64,000 nt of DNA from NCBI RefSeq assembly GCF_040273735.1, contig NZ_JBELZM010000011.1, positions 62,001 through 126,000 on the forward strand. Direction: 5' to 3'. The position numbers and the translations under genes are program-made. The DNA is from Solibacillus sp040273735 (GTDB taxonomy: Bacteria; Bacillota; Bacilli; Bacillales_A; Planococcaceae). Shown here piece after piece: positions 8,659-17,129 of the stretch; the first letter of the stretch is position 1; every line of letters starts with the position of its first letter. Under the pieces are notes generated by a model. That model searched no databases and had not been told where the DNA came from. It was given only the letters and a program-made list of their open reading frames with translations.

Positions 8659-9846
8659 ATGGTAACTAAAGAAATCGTTATTTTAGGTGCTGGATTTGCT
8701 GGTGTATTAGCAGCACAAACAGCTCGTAAATATTTAAATAAAGACGAAGCGCGTATTACAGTTGTAAACCAATTCCCTACACATCAAATCATTACTGAAT
8801 TACACCGTTTAGCTGGCGGTACAATTGCTGAAGGTGCTGTTTCATTACCACTTGAAAAGATTTTCAAAGGTTTTGACATCAACTTGGAAATTGCAAAAGT
8901 AAACAGCTTTGACGTAGAAAGCAAAAATGTGTCACTTTCAAACGGCAAAACATTACAATACGATACATTAGTTGTTGCTTTAGGTAGCCAAACTGGTTTC
9001 TTCGGAATCCCAGGCTTAGAAGAAAACTCTTTCGTATTAAAATCAGTTGATGAAGCTAATGCAATTCGCGAGCATATCGAAGCACGCATTAAAGCATATG
9101 CAACAACAAAAGACGAAGCAGATGCTACAATCGTCATCGGCGGTGGCGGTTTAACAGGTGTTGAGCTTGTAGGTGAAATCGTTGACCACTTCCCTAAAGT
9201 TGCTGCGAAATACGGTGTTAAATTTGAAGATCTTAAAATCAAACTAGTTGAAGCAGGTCCGAAAATCTTACCGGTATTCCCAGAAAACTTAATCGATCGT
9301 GCGACTCAGTCATTATCGAAGCGCGGTGTAGAATTCATTACATCAACACCTGTTACTGGAGTTGAAGGCAATGTTATTCAATTAAAAGACCGTGAGCCGA
9401 TCGTTGCAAACACATTAGTATGGACAGGTGGAGTTGCTCCGCTTCCATTAGTAGCTGAATCAGGTTTAGCTGCAGATCGCGGTAAAGCAACAATCAATGA
9501 CTTCTTACAATCTACTTCACATCCTGAAGTATTTGTTATTGGCGATGCATCAGCACATATTCCAAATCCTGGTGACCGCCCAACTTATGCGCCAACTGCT
9601 CAAGTAGCATGGCAGCAAGGTGAAATTGCAGGTTACAACATTTTTGCACAAATTAAAGGTGCTGACTTGAAAGAATTCAAATTTACTAATTCAGGTACTT
9701 TAGGTTCTTTAGGTCGTAAAGACGGTATTGCTACAGTTGGGGCTAACAACACTCAATTAGTAGGTTTACCAGCTTCATTAATGAAAGAAGCTTCAAATAT
9801 CCGCTATATGACTCATATTAAAGCGTTATTTGGCCTAGCTTATTAA
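8659..9846 (+). CDS. ndh: Type II NADH dehydrogenase
   Basis: A 395-residue FAD enzyme that passes electrons from NADH to menaquinone at the inner face of the membrane without pumping protons. The FAD-binding GAGFAG is at residues 10-15, the NADH-binding glycine motif VIGGGGLTGVELVGEI near 160-175, VWTGGVAP near 258 and the second FAD contact VFVIGDAS near 290. The C-terminal amphipathic region can bind the membrane. It follows the DUF1641 gene and ends at a strong terminator. Rex control is likely from the operator upstream of the operon. Confidence 0.95.
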   Translation: MVTKEIVILGAGFAGVLAAQTARKYLNKDEARITVVNQFPTHQIITELHRLAGGTIAEGAVSLPLEKIFKGFDINLEIAKVNSFDVESKNVSLSNGKTLQYDTLVVALGSQTGFFGIPGLEENSFVLKSVDEANAIREHIEARIKAYATTKDEADATIVIGGGGLTGVELVGEIVDHFPKVAAKYGVKFEDLKIKLVEAGPKILPVFPENLIDRATQSLSKRGVEFITSTPVTGVEGNVIQLKDREPIVANTLVWTGGVAPLPLVAESGLAADRGKATINDFLQSTSHPEVFVIGDASAHIPNPGDRPTYAPTAQVAWQQGEIAGYNIFAQIKGADLKEFKFTNSGTLGSLGRKDGIATVGANNTQLVGLPASLMKEASNIRYMTHIKALFGLAY

Positions 9847-9852
9847 TTAGTT

Positions 9853-9896
9853 AAGACATACCCGAAAGTCACTTTCTTTCGGGTATGTCTTTTTAT
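9853..9896 (+). terminator. Terminator of yjlC-ndh
   Basis: A 16-bp stem AAGACATACCCGAAAG/CTTTCGGGTATGTCTT is followed by T residues, directly after ndh. Confidence 0.93.
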
Positions 9897-9968
9897 TTTG
9901 CATAAAAACAACAAATTTTAACAAATAACTATTATAATGGTAGTAAACTTCGTGAAAGAGGTGTAAAG

Positions 9969-10592
9969 ATGAAAGATTTAGATACTTCGAATTCATTATT
10001 TATTTTAAATGAACAGCAACTCGAACAATTTGACCAGCTGGAACATTACGACTACTTTTTCCATTTAATACGCCATGACTTTGCACATTTATCTTTCGCA
10101 AAATACAGTGTAAGTGATGTTTGGATTTTCTTTTATTTTGAAGAAGAGCCGGTCATCAATTCAGAGCACGCCCTCATTTTTCTGCTTCGTAATTTTATAT
10201 TGAATGAAGCTCTTATTAGCTCGAAGTTTAAACGATTAAAAAATGCAACGGTCGGGTCGTATACAAAGGCTTTAATGGCTTCGGTAATGACCGTCAATCT
10301 ATTTTTGGATTATTTGCGTGAGGTACTCGAAACATTACCAAAAGATCAATATGATTTATATTTGAAATTTGAAAACAGCTCGAAGCAATTATTTAATGAC
10401 CGATTCTATGAATACGAACATTACCCAAAAAAACTCGTCCAGATCGAAACGACAATTATTAAAAGTTTGCGTGATTACCTGGGGGACAACGAAACGAAAT
10501 ATGCTGACTGTAAAAATAAAGTCATTCGGTTTATGGATCAATTTACAATTATTAAAAGAGAACTCTACGAACCGTTATCATTGAAAAAGTAG
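9969..10592 (+). CDS. Hypothetical protein paired with the helical-repeat gene
   Basis: A 207-residue soluble, mainly helical protein rich in aromatic and charged residues (for example HYDYFFHLIRHDF near 26-38). I recognise no family. There are no membrane segments or signal peptide. Start supported by AAGAGGTG eight bases upstream. The next gene begins 15 bp after its stop, and the ribosome site of that gene touches this stop codon, so the two are co-transcribed and probably coupled. An extended -10 (TATAAT near 9931) lies upstream. It may act with its partner as a sensory or regulatory pair, but this is inference from position alone. Confidence 0.75.
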   Translation: MKDLDTSNSLFILNEQQLEQFDQLEHYDYFFHLIRHDFAHLSFAKYSVSDVWIFFYFEEEPVINSEHALIFLLRNFILNEALISSKFKRLKNATVGSYTKALMASVMTVNLFLDYLREVLETLPKDQYDLYLKFENSSKQLFNDRFYEYEHYPKKLVQIETTIIKSLRDYLGDNETKYADCKNKVIRFMDQFTIIKRELYEPLSLKK

Positions 10593-10607
10593 GAGGTGAC
10601 TTTAACG

Positions 10608-11939
10608 ATGGGGAAGCAACTTAACTCATTACAGCTTGACCATTATCGTTCACAAACATTTACATCAATCGATGCACATTTTGAGGCATATAAAGTAATG
10701 TTCGAATCATTAGTAGAAGAGGGGAATATCGAAAAGGTAATTGACTTTCTTAGATTTGATAGTGAACCATTTATTTTAGCGAATAGCAATATAAAGATTT
10801 TGCAATTGTTATTGGACGAAGAACATCATTTCAAAGAAAACCTTAAAGAATGTTTAGCTAGCCTCTATTTGGTAATTGGACATTGCTATTATTTCAGTAT
10901 AGATTTTGAACAGGCAAAGAAATACTACCGACTAGCGAGCAGTTTCGCATTGGAAGGAGAAAATTATTCATTGCTTTCACTAGCGATGAATAATTATTAT
11001 GCAACACAAATGGATGAATTACCAAAAGAAATTTTTTGGGATATTAGCAAAATTCCGGCTGTTTTTTTGAAGATGGGGAACCCGGAAGATGAAAGGTTCA
11101 TGCTCGTTCGTTTTATAACCCATATTGAATTGTCCTTGCTGATTGGGAAAGTGGAGTATGCAAAAAAGTTATTTAATGACTATTTTGAATCATACCCGTT
11201 CGAAAAATTTTCCCGTATTGATCTGCATGTCCGTGTACTAAGGGGGAAAATCCTTTTCGAAAACGAACGATATGAATGTGCAATAGAAGTACTGCATGAG
11301 GTGCTTCTTCTATGTATGAAAGCTAATGGCCATAAGGATCTAGTGCAGAAATGCTATAAATATATTACCCAAGCATATAAGCTGATAAATGAAGAGACTC
11401 TTCTAAAAAAGATGGAGCAGTACCAAGCGCGTTTTTACCGCAAAATTGAAACAGATAAACGCTATATGGAAAAATATATCAAAACATCAACTTCCAAAGA
11501 ATTTGAATTGGATAAAAGTTTTATATCGCCATTACAGCAGTTTCAGCTCGCAGGTACATATTTATTAAACTCGACAAAAGAAACAGGGTATACGCTCGTG
11601 CTAGTTGATTGTAAAGTGGTGGAGACTGAAAAAGATAAGTTGAATGAAATTATCCATTTAATCAATAAAAAAATGATGAAAGAGATGAAAGATGTCATCA
11701 TTACGAGTACACGCATAGATGAATCAACAATTGGCTATATTATTCAGCTATCCGAAAAATGTACCGATACATTATGCGCGAAGGTTTTTTATAAAATCCG
11801 TGAACATTATCCGAAAAACGACAGCATACTGGAGGCCATCTATTTTGCATCGGTGAATAATAAAGAAAACAATTTGCCAAGCTACCAAAAATGCCTCGAT
11901 TTAGCGTATGCGTATATCTATTATGAAATTTACAAATAA
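10608..11939 (+). CDS. Helical-repeat protein with possible degenerate GGDEF-like C-terminus
   Basis: A 443-residue protein. Residues about 60-280 look like tetratricopeptide-type helical repeats (GHCYYFSIDFEQAKKYYRLA; LIGKVEYAKKLFNDYFESYP; FENERYECAIEVLHEVLLLC), like peptide-binding Rap/AimR-type folds, but no N-terminal helix-turn-helix is evident. The last 120 residues alternate strands and helices in the order of a nucleotide-cyclase/GGDEF fold and end LDLAYAYIYYEIYK, similar in pattern to the closing helix of GGDEF domains, yet no GGDEF motif is present. The ATG at 10608 is chosen because AGGAGGTGA lies eight bases upstream; GTG at 10596 overlaps that site. Confidence 0.75.
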   Translation: MGKQLNSLQLDHYRSQTFTSIDAHFEAYKVMFESLVEEGNIEKVIDFLRFDSEPFILANSNIKILQLLLDEEHHFKENLKECLASLYLVIGHCYYFSIDFEQAKKYYRLASSFALEGENYSLLSLAMNNYYATQMDELPKEIFWDISKIPAVFLKMGNPEDERFMLVRFITHIELSLLIGKVEYAKKLFNDYFESYPFEKFSRIDLHVRVLRGKILFENERYECAIEVLHEVLLLCMKANGHKDLVQKCYKYITQAYKLINEETLLKKMEQYQARFYRKIETDKRYMEKYIKTSTSKEFELDKSFISPLQQFQLAGTYLLNSTKETGYTLVLVDCKVVETEKDKLNEIIHLINKKMMKEMKDVIITSTRIDESTIGYIIQLSEKCTDTLCAKVFYKIREHYPKNDSILEAIYFASVNNKENNLPSYQKCLDLAYAYIYYEIYK

Positions 11940-12033
11940 ATTCTAGCTTTCAAATACAAAATATTCTAAAAATTACTTTCGTATTTGAAGGACTACCTTT
12001 AAAATAAGAGTAGTACATCAAGGAGGTAATGCC

Positions 12034-12675
12034 ATGTTAGTGAAACAAAGATATGTAAAGAAAAAAGATGTAAGCTTTGTAAAAGAGACGGATCCTATCA
12101 AAGACGTACTCGGTCAGTTAAATGACAACGGCTACAGATGCATCCCGGTATTGGATGAAGCAGGTGAAAAATTCGTCGGAAATATTTATAAAGTCGAAGT
12201 ACTCGAATATAAATTAAAAGAAGGCGACATGAAAGCCCCGGTTAAAGCACTTACTGAAGAACCAGAGGCATTTGTCCACGAAAACAGTTCTTTTTTTGAA
12301 GTATTCCATTCAATTAAACAATTGCCTTATTTGGCCGTTGTTGATACGAAAGGAAACTTTGCCGGCATTTTACCTCATTCAAAAGTATTTGAGCTGCTGG
12401 AAGAGGCGTGGGGCTACCGTACAGGAAGCTGTGCCATTACAATTGCATTGCCGGACACAGACGGCATTTTAATTAGAGTTCTGACGGCGGTTAAAAAGGT
12501 GTGGCCACTGCATTGTGTGTTCTCCCTTGATGATGATACGACTTATTTGCGTCGAGTGATTATTACTCTGGCAAAAGGTGCAAAACAATCGACAGTGGAC
12601 GAACTGGAAGCCGCCATTTTAAAACAGGGTGCCCGCATTATTGATTTAGAAGTATTTGACAAAGAAAATTTTTAG
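12034..12675 (+). CDS. CBS-ACT protein, CbpA-like (candidate c-di-AMP binder)
   Basis: A 213-residue cytosolic protein. Two CBS repeats span about 8-60 (IKDVLGQLNDNGYRCIPVLDEAGEKFVGNIYKVE) and 70-125 (FFEVFHSIKQLPYLAVVDTKGNFAGILPHSKVFEL). An ACT-like domain follows at about 133-205 (SCAITIALPDTDGILIRVLTAVKK). This architecture matches the Listeria c-di-AMP-binding protein CbpA family (established knowledge); binding here is inference. AAGGAGG lies upstream. It is a single-gene unit ending in a strong hairpin. Confidence 0.8.
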   Translation: MLVKQRYVKKKDVSFVKETDPIKDVLGQLNDNGYRCIPVLDEAGEKFVGNIYKVEVLEYKLKEGDMKAPVKALTEEPEAFVHENSSFFEVFHSIKQLPYLAVVDTKGNFAGILPHSKVFELLEEAWGYRTGSCAITIALPDTDGILIRVLTAVKKVWPLHCVFSLDDDTTYLRRVIITLAKGAKQSTVDELEAAILKQGARIIDLEVFDKENF

Positions 12676-12679
12676 TTAT

Positions 12680-12716
12680 AAAGCGATTCGTTCAATAGAG
12701 CGAATCGCTTTTTTTA
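12680..12716 (+). terminator. Terminator
   Basis: AAGCGATTCG (12681-12690) pairs with CGAATCGCTT (12701-12710), followed by a run of T. Confidence 0.92.
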
Positions 12717-12738
12717 CTGCGATTTAATAAAATTTATA

Positions 12739-13095
12739 CTAAATTTTTTGTAACCTTATATCAATAGTTAATGCATGTCTATACTGTCCGAGGTCAGCAA
12801 ACGGATTCGAAGCTATAATTAATTTTCCATTGTTAAAGCTTAGAGTTTGTTCCTTCAATGCAGTTACTACAAAAAAATCTACTAAATAGTATTTAAACTC
12901 ATCTGCCTCTTTATAACACCAAACTTCATCGGCTTTTAGTGGATTAAGTCCTATTTCATTTAGAAATCTTTCTAAATATTCATTTAGCATGATCGTTTCC
13001 GCATAAAACAAGCAATCCTTGCAATCGCAATGGCTGGGTGATCCAACGGTAGGTCTATTTTTATAAAGGTTTTCGTTGAGTTGTTTAACGTCCAA
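12739..13095 (-). CDS. Hypothetical protein with N-terminal HCDCKDC cluster
   Basis: A 118-residue protein beginning at a TTG codon with only a weak ribosome site, so the start is uncertain. The segment PSHCDCKDCLFY (about 20-31) has three cysteines and a histidine that could hold zinc or a metal cluster. The rest looks like a small alpha/beta fold (VWCYKEADEFKYYLVDFFVVTAL). No family recognised. It lies between a terminator and a divergent GIY-YIG-like gene. Confidence 0.55.
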   Translation of the reverse strand: MDVKQLNENLYKNRPTVGSPSHCDCKDCLFYAETIMLNEYLERFLNEIGLNPLKADEVWCYKEADEFKYYLVDFFVVTALKEQTLSFNNGKLIIASNPFADLGQYRHALTIDIRLQKI

Positions 13096-13284
13096 AGAGC
13101 ACTCACTTCTTTCTCTGAGCTTGATTTATTAGTTTAATATAAATGATAGTTTATAGGAAAACAAATCTCAATGATTCGCTTGATTTAATTGTGTACTAAT
13201 ACAGAATTCGGAAAAATTAAGAGGGTTTTGCCAATTTATATCGAAATATATGTAAAAAGAGGATTTGCTGAGAGGAGAACAAGA

Positions 13285-13911
13285 ATGTTTATCCAAATAA
13301 ATAATGAAAAACTAGAATTTACTAAAGTAGAGTTAATTGTACTAGAACAGGGAATTGCCGACTTATTTGAGAGTTTCGACAAAAAAACGCTTGCCGAACT
13401 TACAAAACAAAAGAAATATGAGCATTTAAAAGACTTTGTTAACGGACAAACTCACTTAAAGGAGATGCCGGCAGGGGTAGCAATAAAAGCGCTAAAAAAA
13501 GAAGGGAATCATTTTTACAGGCAGTTTTTGAATAACTACGGTGATCTAATTTACTCTCGCTTTGTCGTCAGTGGTGATGAAGACTTATTGAGACAACGGG
13601 GCGTTTATACGATTATTTCAAACAATGAACTAAAATTTTGTGGTGTTTGTGCAAGAACATTTAAAGAGCGTTTTAATCAGCATATTGGCAATATATATGC
13701 GAAAGGTTGTTATCGGGATGGAACTTCTACACATTGCCATGTGAATGCAAAGATAACACAGCTTTTGCAGGTGAGCGATGTGTATTTTGCAATCTATCCA
13801 ATGGACAACGAAAAAGCAATGAATAAACTGAAAAATACGATTGTAAAACGCTTCGAGCCTGAATGGAATATACGGTCTAACAGAGAAGTTTTCGAATTAT
13901 CTTCGTCATGA
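13285..13911 (+). CDS. GIY-YIG nuclease-like protein with altered motif
   Basis: A 208-residue protein. Residues 105-195 resemble a GIY-YIG domain: GVY at 106-108, then FCG at 118-120 in place of YIG, followed by Arg129 and His133 at the expected spacing, and a C-terminal FEPEWN resembling the closing PxxN segment. The residue aligned with the catalytic Glu of that last helix appears to be Lys or Asn (KLKNTIVKRFEPEWN), so nuclease activity is doubtful. The first 100 residues are of unknown fold. The ATG at 13285 is preferred over upstream codons because GAGAGGAGAAC precedes it. Single gene with its own terminator. Confidence 0.7.
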   Translation: MFIQINNEKLEFTKVELIVLEQGIADLFESFDKKTLAELTKQKKYEHLKDFVNGQTHLKEMPAGVAIKALKKEGNHFYRQFLNNYGDLIYSRFVVSGDEDLLRQRGVYTIISNNELKFCGVCARTFKERFNQHIGNIYAKGCYRDGTSTHCHVNAKITQLLQVSDVYFAIYPMDNEKAMNKLKNTIVKRFEPEWNIRSNREVFELSSS

Positions 13912-13917
13912 TAAATA

Positions 13918-13955
13918 ATTCTGCCTTAATCTTGATGGATAAGGCAGAATTTTTC
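13918..13955 (+). terminator. Terminator
   Basis: ATTCTGCCTTA (13918-13928) pairs with TAAGGCAGAAT (13940-13950), followed by TTTTT. Confidence 0.92.
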
Positions 13956-14028
13956 ATTTTACTACATTTTTCCGGTTTCGTTTTCGACAGAAAGTGGGAA
14001 TAGTAAGTGAAAAAAGTAGGTGATGATC

Positions 14029-14406
14029 ATGCAGGCAGCATTAAAACATTACAGGGAAACACACAGCGAATATAAATGGCTGCATTTTTTGGCGGCTGTC
14101 GTATTAGTATTAACGTCCGTCTTCTGGTTCGTACTTCCATACTTCATGATTAATTACGGAAAATATACGACAAACGTATTCCAGCAATCGTTGTTGTTGA
14201 TTGCCCTGTTTACGGTACCATCCATCTTTGTAACATTGCATTGCTGGTTTATTAACTTTAAAGCAGCACTAAGATGGAAAAAAAGCTATCCTAAGGAATG
14301 TGTTTGGCGCTGGTCGTTGAAATTCCAACTAATTACCATTTCGATAGTTGTCTTGTTTACCTCGGTTATTTATTCCAGTCTTTTTATTATTGATATGATT
14401 CGATAA
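14029..14406 (+). CDS. Small membrane protein, unknown
   Basis: A 125-residue protein with three clear membrane helices (about 18-42, 55-77 and 98-122) separated by a basic loop (RWKKSYPKECVWRWS). No family recognised. GTG at 14020 and ATG at 14023 are in frame, but the AGTAGGTGATG site best fits the ATG at 14029. It sits alone between a terminator and ccdA. Confidence 0.65.
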   Translation: MQAALKHYRETHSEYKWLHFLAAVVLVLTSVFWFVLPYFMINYGKYTTNVFQQSLLLIALFTVPSIFVTLHCWFINFKAALRWKKSYPKECVWRWSLKFQLITISIVVLFTSVIYSSLFIIDMIR

Positions 14407-14620
14407 CAAAATTACCCTTCCTTTCTCAAATGTGCTAAAGTGCCCGTCCATTCATACGTAAGGAGCATTTATTTTCAAATACACATAACGTTGTACTTTC
14501 GCACATTTATCTTTCGCATTATCCAAAAAACCCGACAAAAAATATTCATTTAAAAAAGCAAGTAATGTATGGGGAAATTTGGTACGATGAAGGTATCAAT
14601 GTTAAGGAGAATGAAGCAGC

Positions 14621-15331
14621 ATGAATACAGATTTAAATATCCTTTTAGCGTTCGGTGCCGGGTTTTTAAGTTTTATTTCACCATGTACGCTACCGCTCTA
14701 CCCTGCATTTTTATCCTACATAACCGGGATGACACTCGATGAGCTGAAAACCGAAAAAGGGATGATGCAAAAACGTGCAATTTTACATACTTTATTTTTC
14801 CTGCTTGGGTTTTCGATTATATTTATCGCCATAGGATTTGGTACATCATTAGCGAAAGATTTCTTTTTCCAGTACCAGGATTTACTGCGTCAAGTCGGGG
14901 CTATTTTAATTGTCGCATTTGGTTTAATGATTGTCGGTCTTCTGCAGATTGACTTTTTAATGAAGGACCGCAAGTTTCAGTTCAAAAACCGGCCATCCGG
15001 CTATTTCGGTTCGATGCTGATCGGGCTTGCTTTTGCAGCAGGATGGACACCTTGTACAGGTCCGATACTGGCAGCGATTATTACGCTTGGCGGAACAAAT
15101 CCCGATTCGGCAATGTGGTATATGCTCGCATACTACTTAGGCTTTGCAATCCCATTCTTTACATTGTCATTCTTCATTTCACGAATGAACTGGATTCGCA
15201 CTCATAGCCAAAAAATCATAGTAGTTGGCGGCTATATTATGATCGCGGTCGGCATTTTATTGTTCTTTGACGGATTGACTTACATTATTAATCTTCTCTT
15301 GCCGATTTTCGATGGTTTTAAAGGATTCTAA
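14621..15331 (+). CDS. ccdA: Cytochrome c biogenesis thiol transporter CcdA
   Basis: A 236-residue six-helix membrane protein of the DsbD/CcdA family, which moves reducing equivalents from cytosolic thioredoxin to extracytoplasmic thiol-disulfide proteins used in cytochrome c maturation and sporulation. The redox cysteines are Cys22 (FISPCTLPLYPAF) and Cys145 (GWTPCTGPI), each within its family motif. AAGGAGAATG precedes the ATG. In B. subtilis ccdA is followed by a response-regulator-like gene (yneI) and yneJ; here only the yneJ-like ccdC follows, after 128 bp. Confidence 0.94.
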   Translation: MNTDLNILLAFGAGFLSFISPCTLPLYPAFLSYITGMTLDELKTEKGMMQKRAILHTLFFLLGFSIIFIAIGFGTSLAKDFFFQYQDLLRQVGAILIVAFGLMIVGLLQIDFLMKDRKFQFKNRPSGYFGSMLIGLAFAAGWTPCTGPILAAIITLGGTNPDSAMWYMLAYYLGFAIPFFTLSFFISRMNWIRTHSQKIIVVGGYIMIAVGILLFFDGLTYIINLLLPIFDGFKGF

Positions 15332-15459
15332 CAGTTCCCTGCTTATTAAGACCGTGCTATACTAGGGGAAGTAACATAAGTGAAAAAGTGTGCATGATCC
15401 AATATATTATCTTTTTTACACGATAATTTTACATATGTTCATGCAAGAGGAGGAATATA

Positions 15460-15951
15460 ATGTTCGACAGTATACCTTCTCACTATTTATTAATTGGTTC
15501 GACGATTATGGCAGTCATAATGGGCTCTTTCGTTATGTTCATAAGACTGCGTGCACAAAAAAAGCCGGTATCCACGAAAAAAATACTCATTCCGCCTTTT
15601 GCGATGTCAACAGGCGCGCTGATGTTTATTTTTGAGGAGTTTCGTGTAGCGCCAATTCAAATTATGGAAGCGGCCGCACTTGGCTTGTTATTTTCATCTG
15701 TATTAATCTTAACGTCGAAGTTCGAAGTGCGAGACGGCGCAATTTATATGAAGCAATCTAAAGCATTTCCATTCATATTAGTGGGATTATTAGTACTACG
15801 TATTATTTTAAAATTAATATTTGCCGAAACATTCGATGTCGGTGAACTTGCCGGTATGTTCTTCATCTTGGCGTTCTCGATGATTTTGCCGTGGCGAATC
15901 GGTATGCTTATTAAATATAAAAAGCTTGAAAAATCGCATATTGTCGCATAG
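15460..15951 (+). CDS. ccdC: CcdC-family membrane protein (DUF1453, YneJ-like)
   Basis: A 163-residue protein with four membrane helices and the CcdC family pattern (MAVIMGSFVMFIRLRAQKKPV near the N-terminus, STGALMFIFEEFRV near 47-60, ILPWRIGMLIKYKKLEKS at the end). Its role beside CcdA is not established. AGAGGAGGAATAT supports the start. The adjacent minus-strand yneK-like gene preserves the B. subtilis neighbourhood. Confidence 0.85.
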   Translation: MFDSIPSHYLLIGSTIMAVIMGSFVMFIRLRAQKKPVSTKKILIPPFAMSTGALMFIFEEFRVAPIQIMEAAALGLLFSSVLILTSKFEVRDGAIYMKQSKAFPFILVGLLVLRIILKLIFAETFDVGELAGMFFILAFSMILPWRIGMLIKYKKLEKSHIVA

Positions 15952-15952
15952 A

Positions 15953-15998
15953 AAAGACTGTCTCTAAAAGTTTTATACTTTTAAAGACAGTCTTTTTT
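15953..15998. terminator. Bidirectional terminator
   Basis: AAAGACTGTCT and AGACAGTCTTT flank an inner TAAAAG/CTTTTA hairpin with terminal T and A runs, between the convergent ccdC and yneK-like genes. Confidence 0.9.
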
Positions 15999-16001
15999 CG
16001 T

Positions 16002-16436
16002 CTATGCCTCAAATAAATCGTTATAGTTCGTCGTATCAATTTTCATTTCATCGAGTTTTTTACGCAAAAACTTATGGTCGCGTTTAGGTGAAGCGATAAT
16101 ATAGCCACGAATAATTAAGTCCAGGTCGATTTTTGAGGCACGCTCATTCAGTGCAATTTCACCGATTTTACCGGCAATCTTTTCTTTGGCAACTTGGCGG
16201 AATAGCTCTGGTACAGGACTGACAAGCTCGGTAAGTAATTGTTTTTCATCTTCTCCCCAAAGATGAATCGTTTTATCTAAGTATATGTTTTGCCAATCTA
16301 GATCCGATTTTCCGTCCTGTTTTGGCAGGGCCTTCAGAAACTTTCGGAACATAAAAAAGCCGCCAATCCCCATAAGCGAAATCAATACTACAACCCAAAA
16401 TAAAATAAACCATAAAAACCAGCCATCTAAGCCCAC
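16002..16436 (-). CDS. yneK: DUF2621 membrane protein, YneK-like
   Basis: A 144-residue protein with one N-terminal membrane helix (GWFLWFILFWVVVLISLMG) followed by a cytosolic domain with an EIALNERASKIDLDLIIRGYI segment typical of DUF2621. Function unknown. The longest frame begins with GTG at 16445, but that codon lies inside the GAGGTGA ribosome site; the GTG at 16436 is correctly spaced and gives the N-terminus MGLDGWFLWF seen in relatives. Confidence 0.8.
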   Translation of the reverse strand: MGLDGWFLWFILFWVVVLISLMGIGGFFMFRKFLKALPKQDGKSDLDWQNIYLDKTIHLWGEDEKQLLTELVSPVPELFRQVAKEKIAGKIGEIALNERASKIDLDLIIRGYIIASPKRDHKFLRKKLDEMKIDTTNYNDLFEA

Positions 16437-16599
16437 AATGTTCACCTCATTACAAAATATTGTCTTGAAATTCCTTCTACTAACCTACTGGTGATAAACC
16501 TCATTATTGTCTATTATATAAGGTTTTGTAAAATTTTTCATCGTCATTGTCCCTTTTTTCGGTAAATCATGACATATATAGGGCAAGGAGGTGATAAAC

Positions 16600-16818
16600 A
16601 TGAACGAATTCGGATTTTTATCTGCAACATTGACAGTATTTTATCAGACAGGTCTTGATGAATTTAACGAGCCGATTATTAAAAGTTCTACATTCCGTAA
16701 CTTGGAAAGAAATGCAACAGCTCAGCAGCTATATACAGTTGCAACTACAATCGTCGGCTTAACAGATTTCGATTATATCGAATCTGTGAAAACGCAGAAA
16801 GAAAGTATTACAGCTTAA
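16600..16818 (+). CDS. DUF1659 small protein
   Basis: A 72-residue protein with the DUF1659 pattern (LSATLTVFYQTGLDEFNEPI, RNLERNATAQQLYTVATTIVGL). A perfect AAGGAGGTGAT precedes the ATG at 16600; the frame's GTG at 16591 is part of that site. Function unknown. It is the first of three tiny genes (DUF1659, DUF2922, YvrJ) that occur together in many Bacillales. Confidence 0.88.
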   Translation: MNEFGFLSATLTVFYQTGLDEFNEPIIKSSTFRNLERNATAQQLYTVATTIVGLTDFDYIESVKTQKESITA

Positions 16819-16849
16819 TTAGTATTAGCAAAGAACGGGAGGTGAGAAT

Positions 16850-17071
16850 ATGGCACAAGTATTACAATTGACATTTGCCAACATTGCAGGGAATACGATG
16901 ACGATCAACATTAATGATCCGAAGCCGAATTTAACGGAAGCTGAAGTAAATGCAGCGATGCAAACAATTATGGATCAGGCAGTATTTTCAAAGGACGGAT
17001 TTTTGTTCAATGTGAAAAAATCAGCGCGCATCGTTGAACGTAATGTCACGGCGATCGAACTGAACAGTTAA
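16850..17071 (+). CDS. DUF2922 small protein
   Basis: A 73-residue protein with the DUF2922 pattern (LQLTFANIAGNTMTININDPKPNLTEAEV, then AARIVERNVTAIEL-like C-terminus). Probably a small beta-rich protein. GGGAGGTGAG ribosome site. Lies 31 bp after the DUF1659 gene with no terminator, so co-transcribed. Function unknown. Confidence 0.88.
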   Translation: MAQVLQLTFANIAGNTMTININDPKPNLTEAEVNAAMQTIMDQAVFSKDGFLFNVKKSARIVERNVTAIELNS

Positions 17072-17129
17072 TAGTAAGGCCGGTGAAGTATGATGCTTTG
17101 CCGGCTTTCTCAAGTAAGGAGGAATTTTA

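Noticed and set aside
8784..9242. 152-codon minus-strand frame inside ndh
   Set aside because: It is the shadow of a strongly conserved gene and has no recognisable product.
10608..11939. AimR-type phage lysis-lysogeny receptor
   Set aside because: Repeats look similar in style, but there is no N-terminal helix-turn-helix, no AimP-like peptide gene beside it and no prophage genes in the window.
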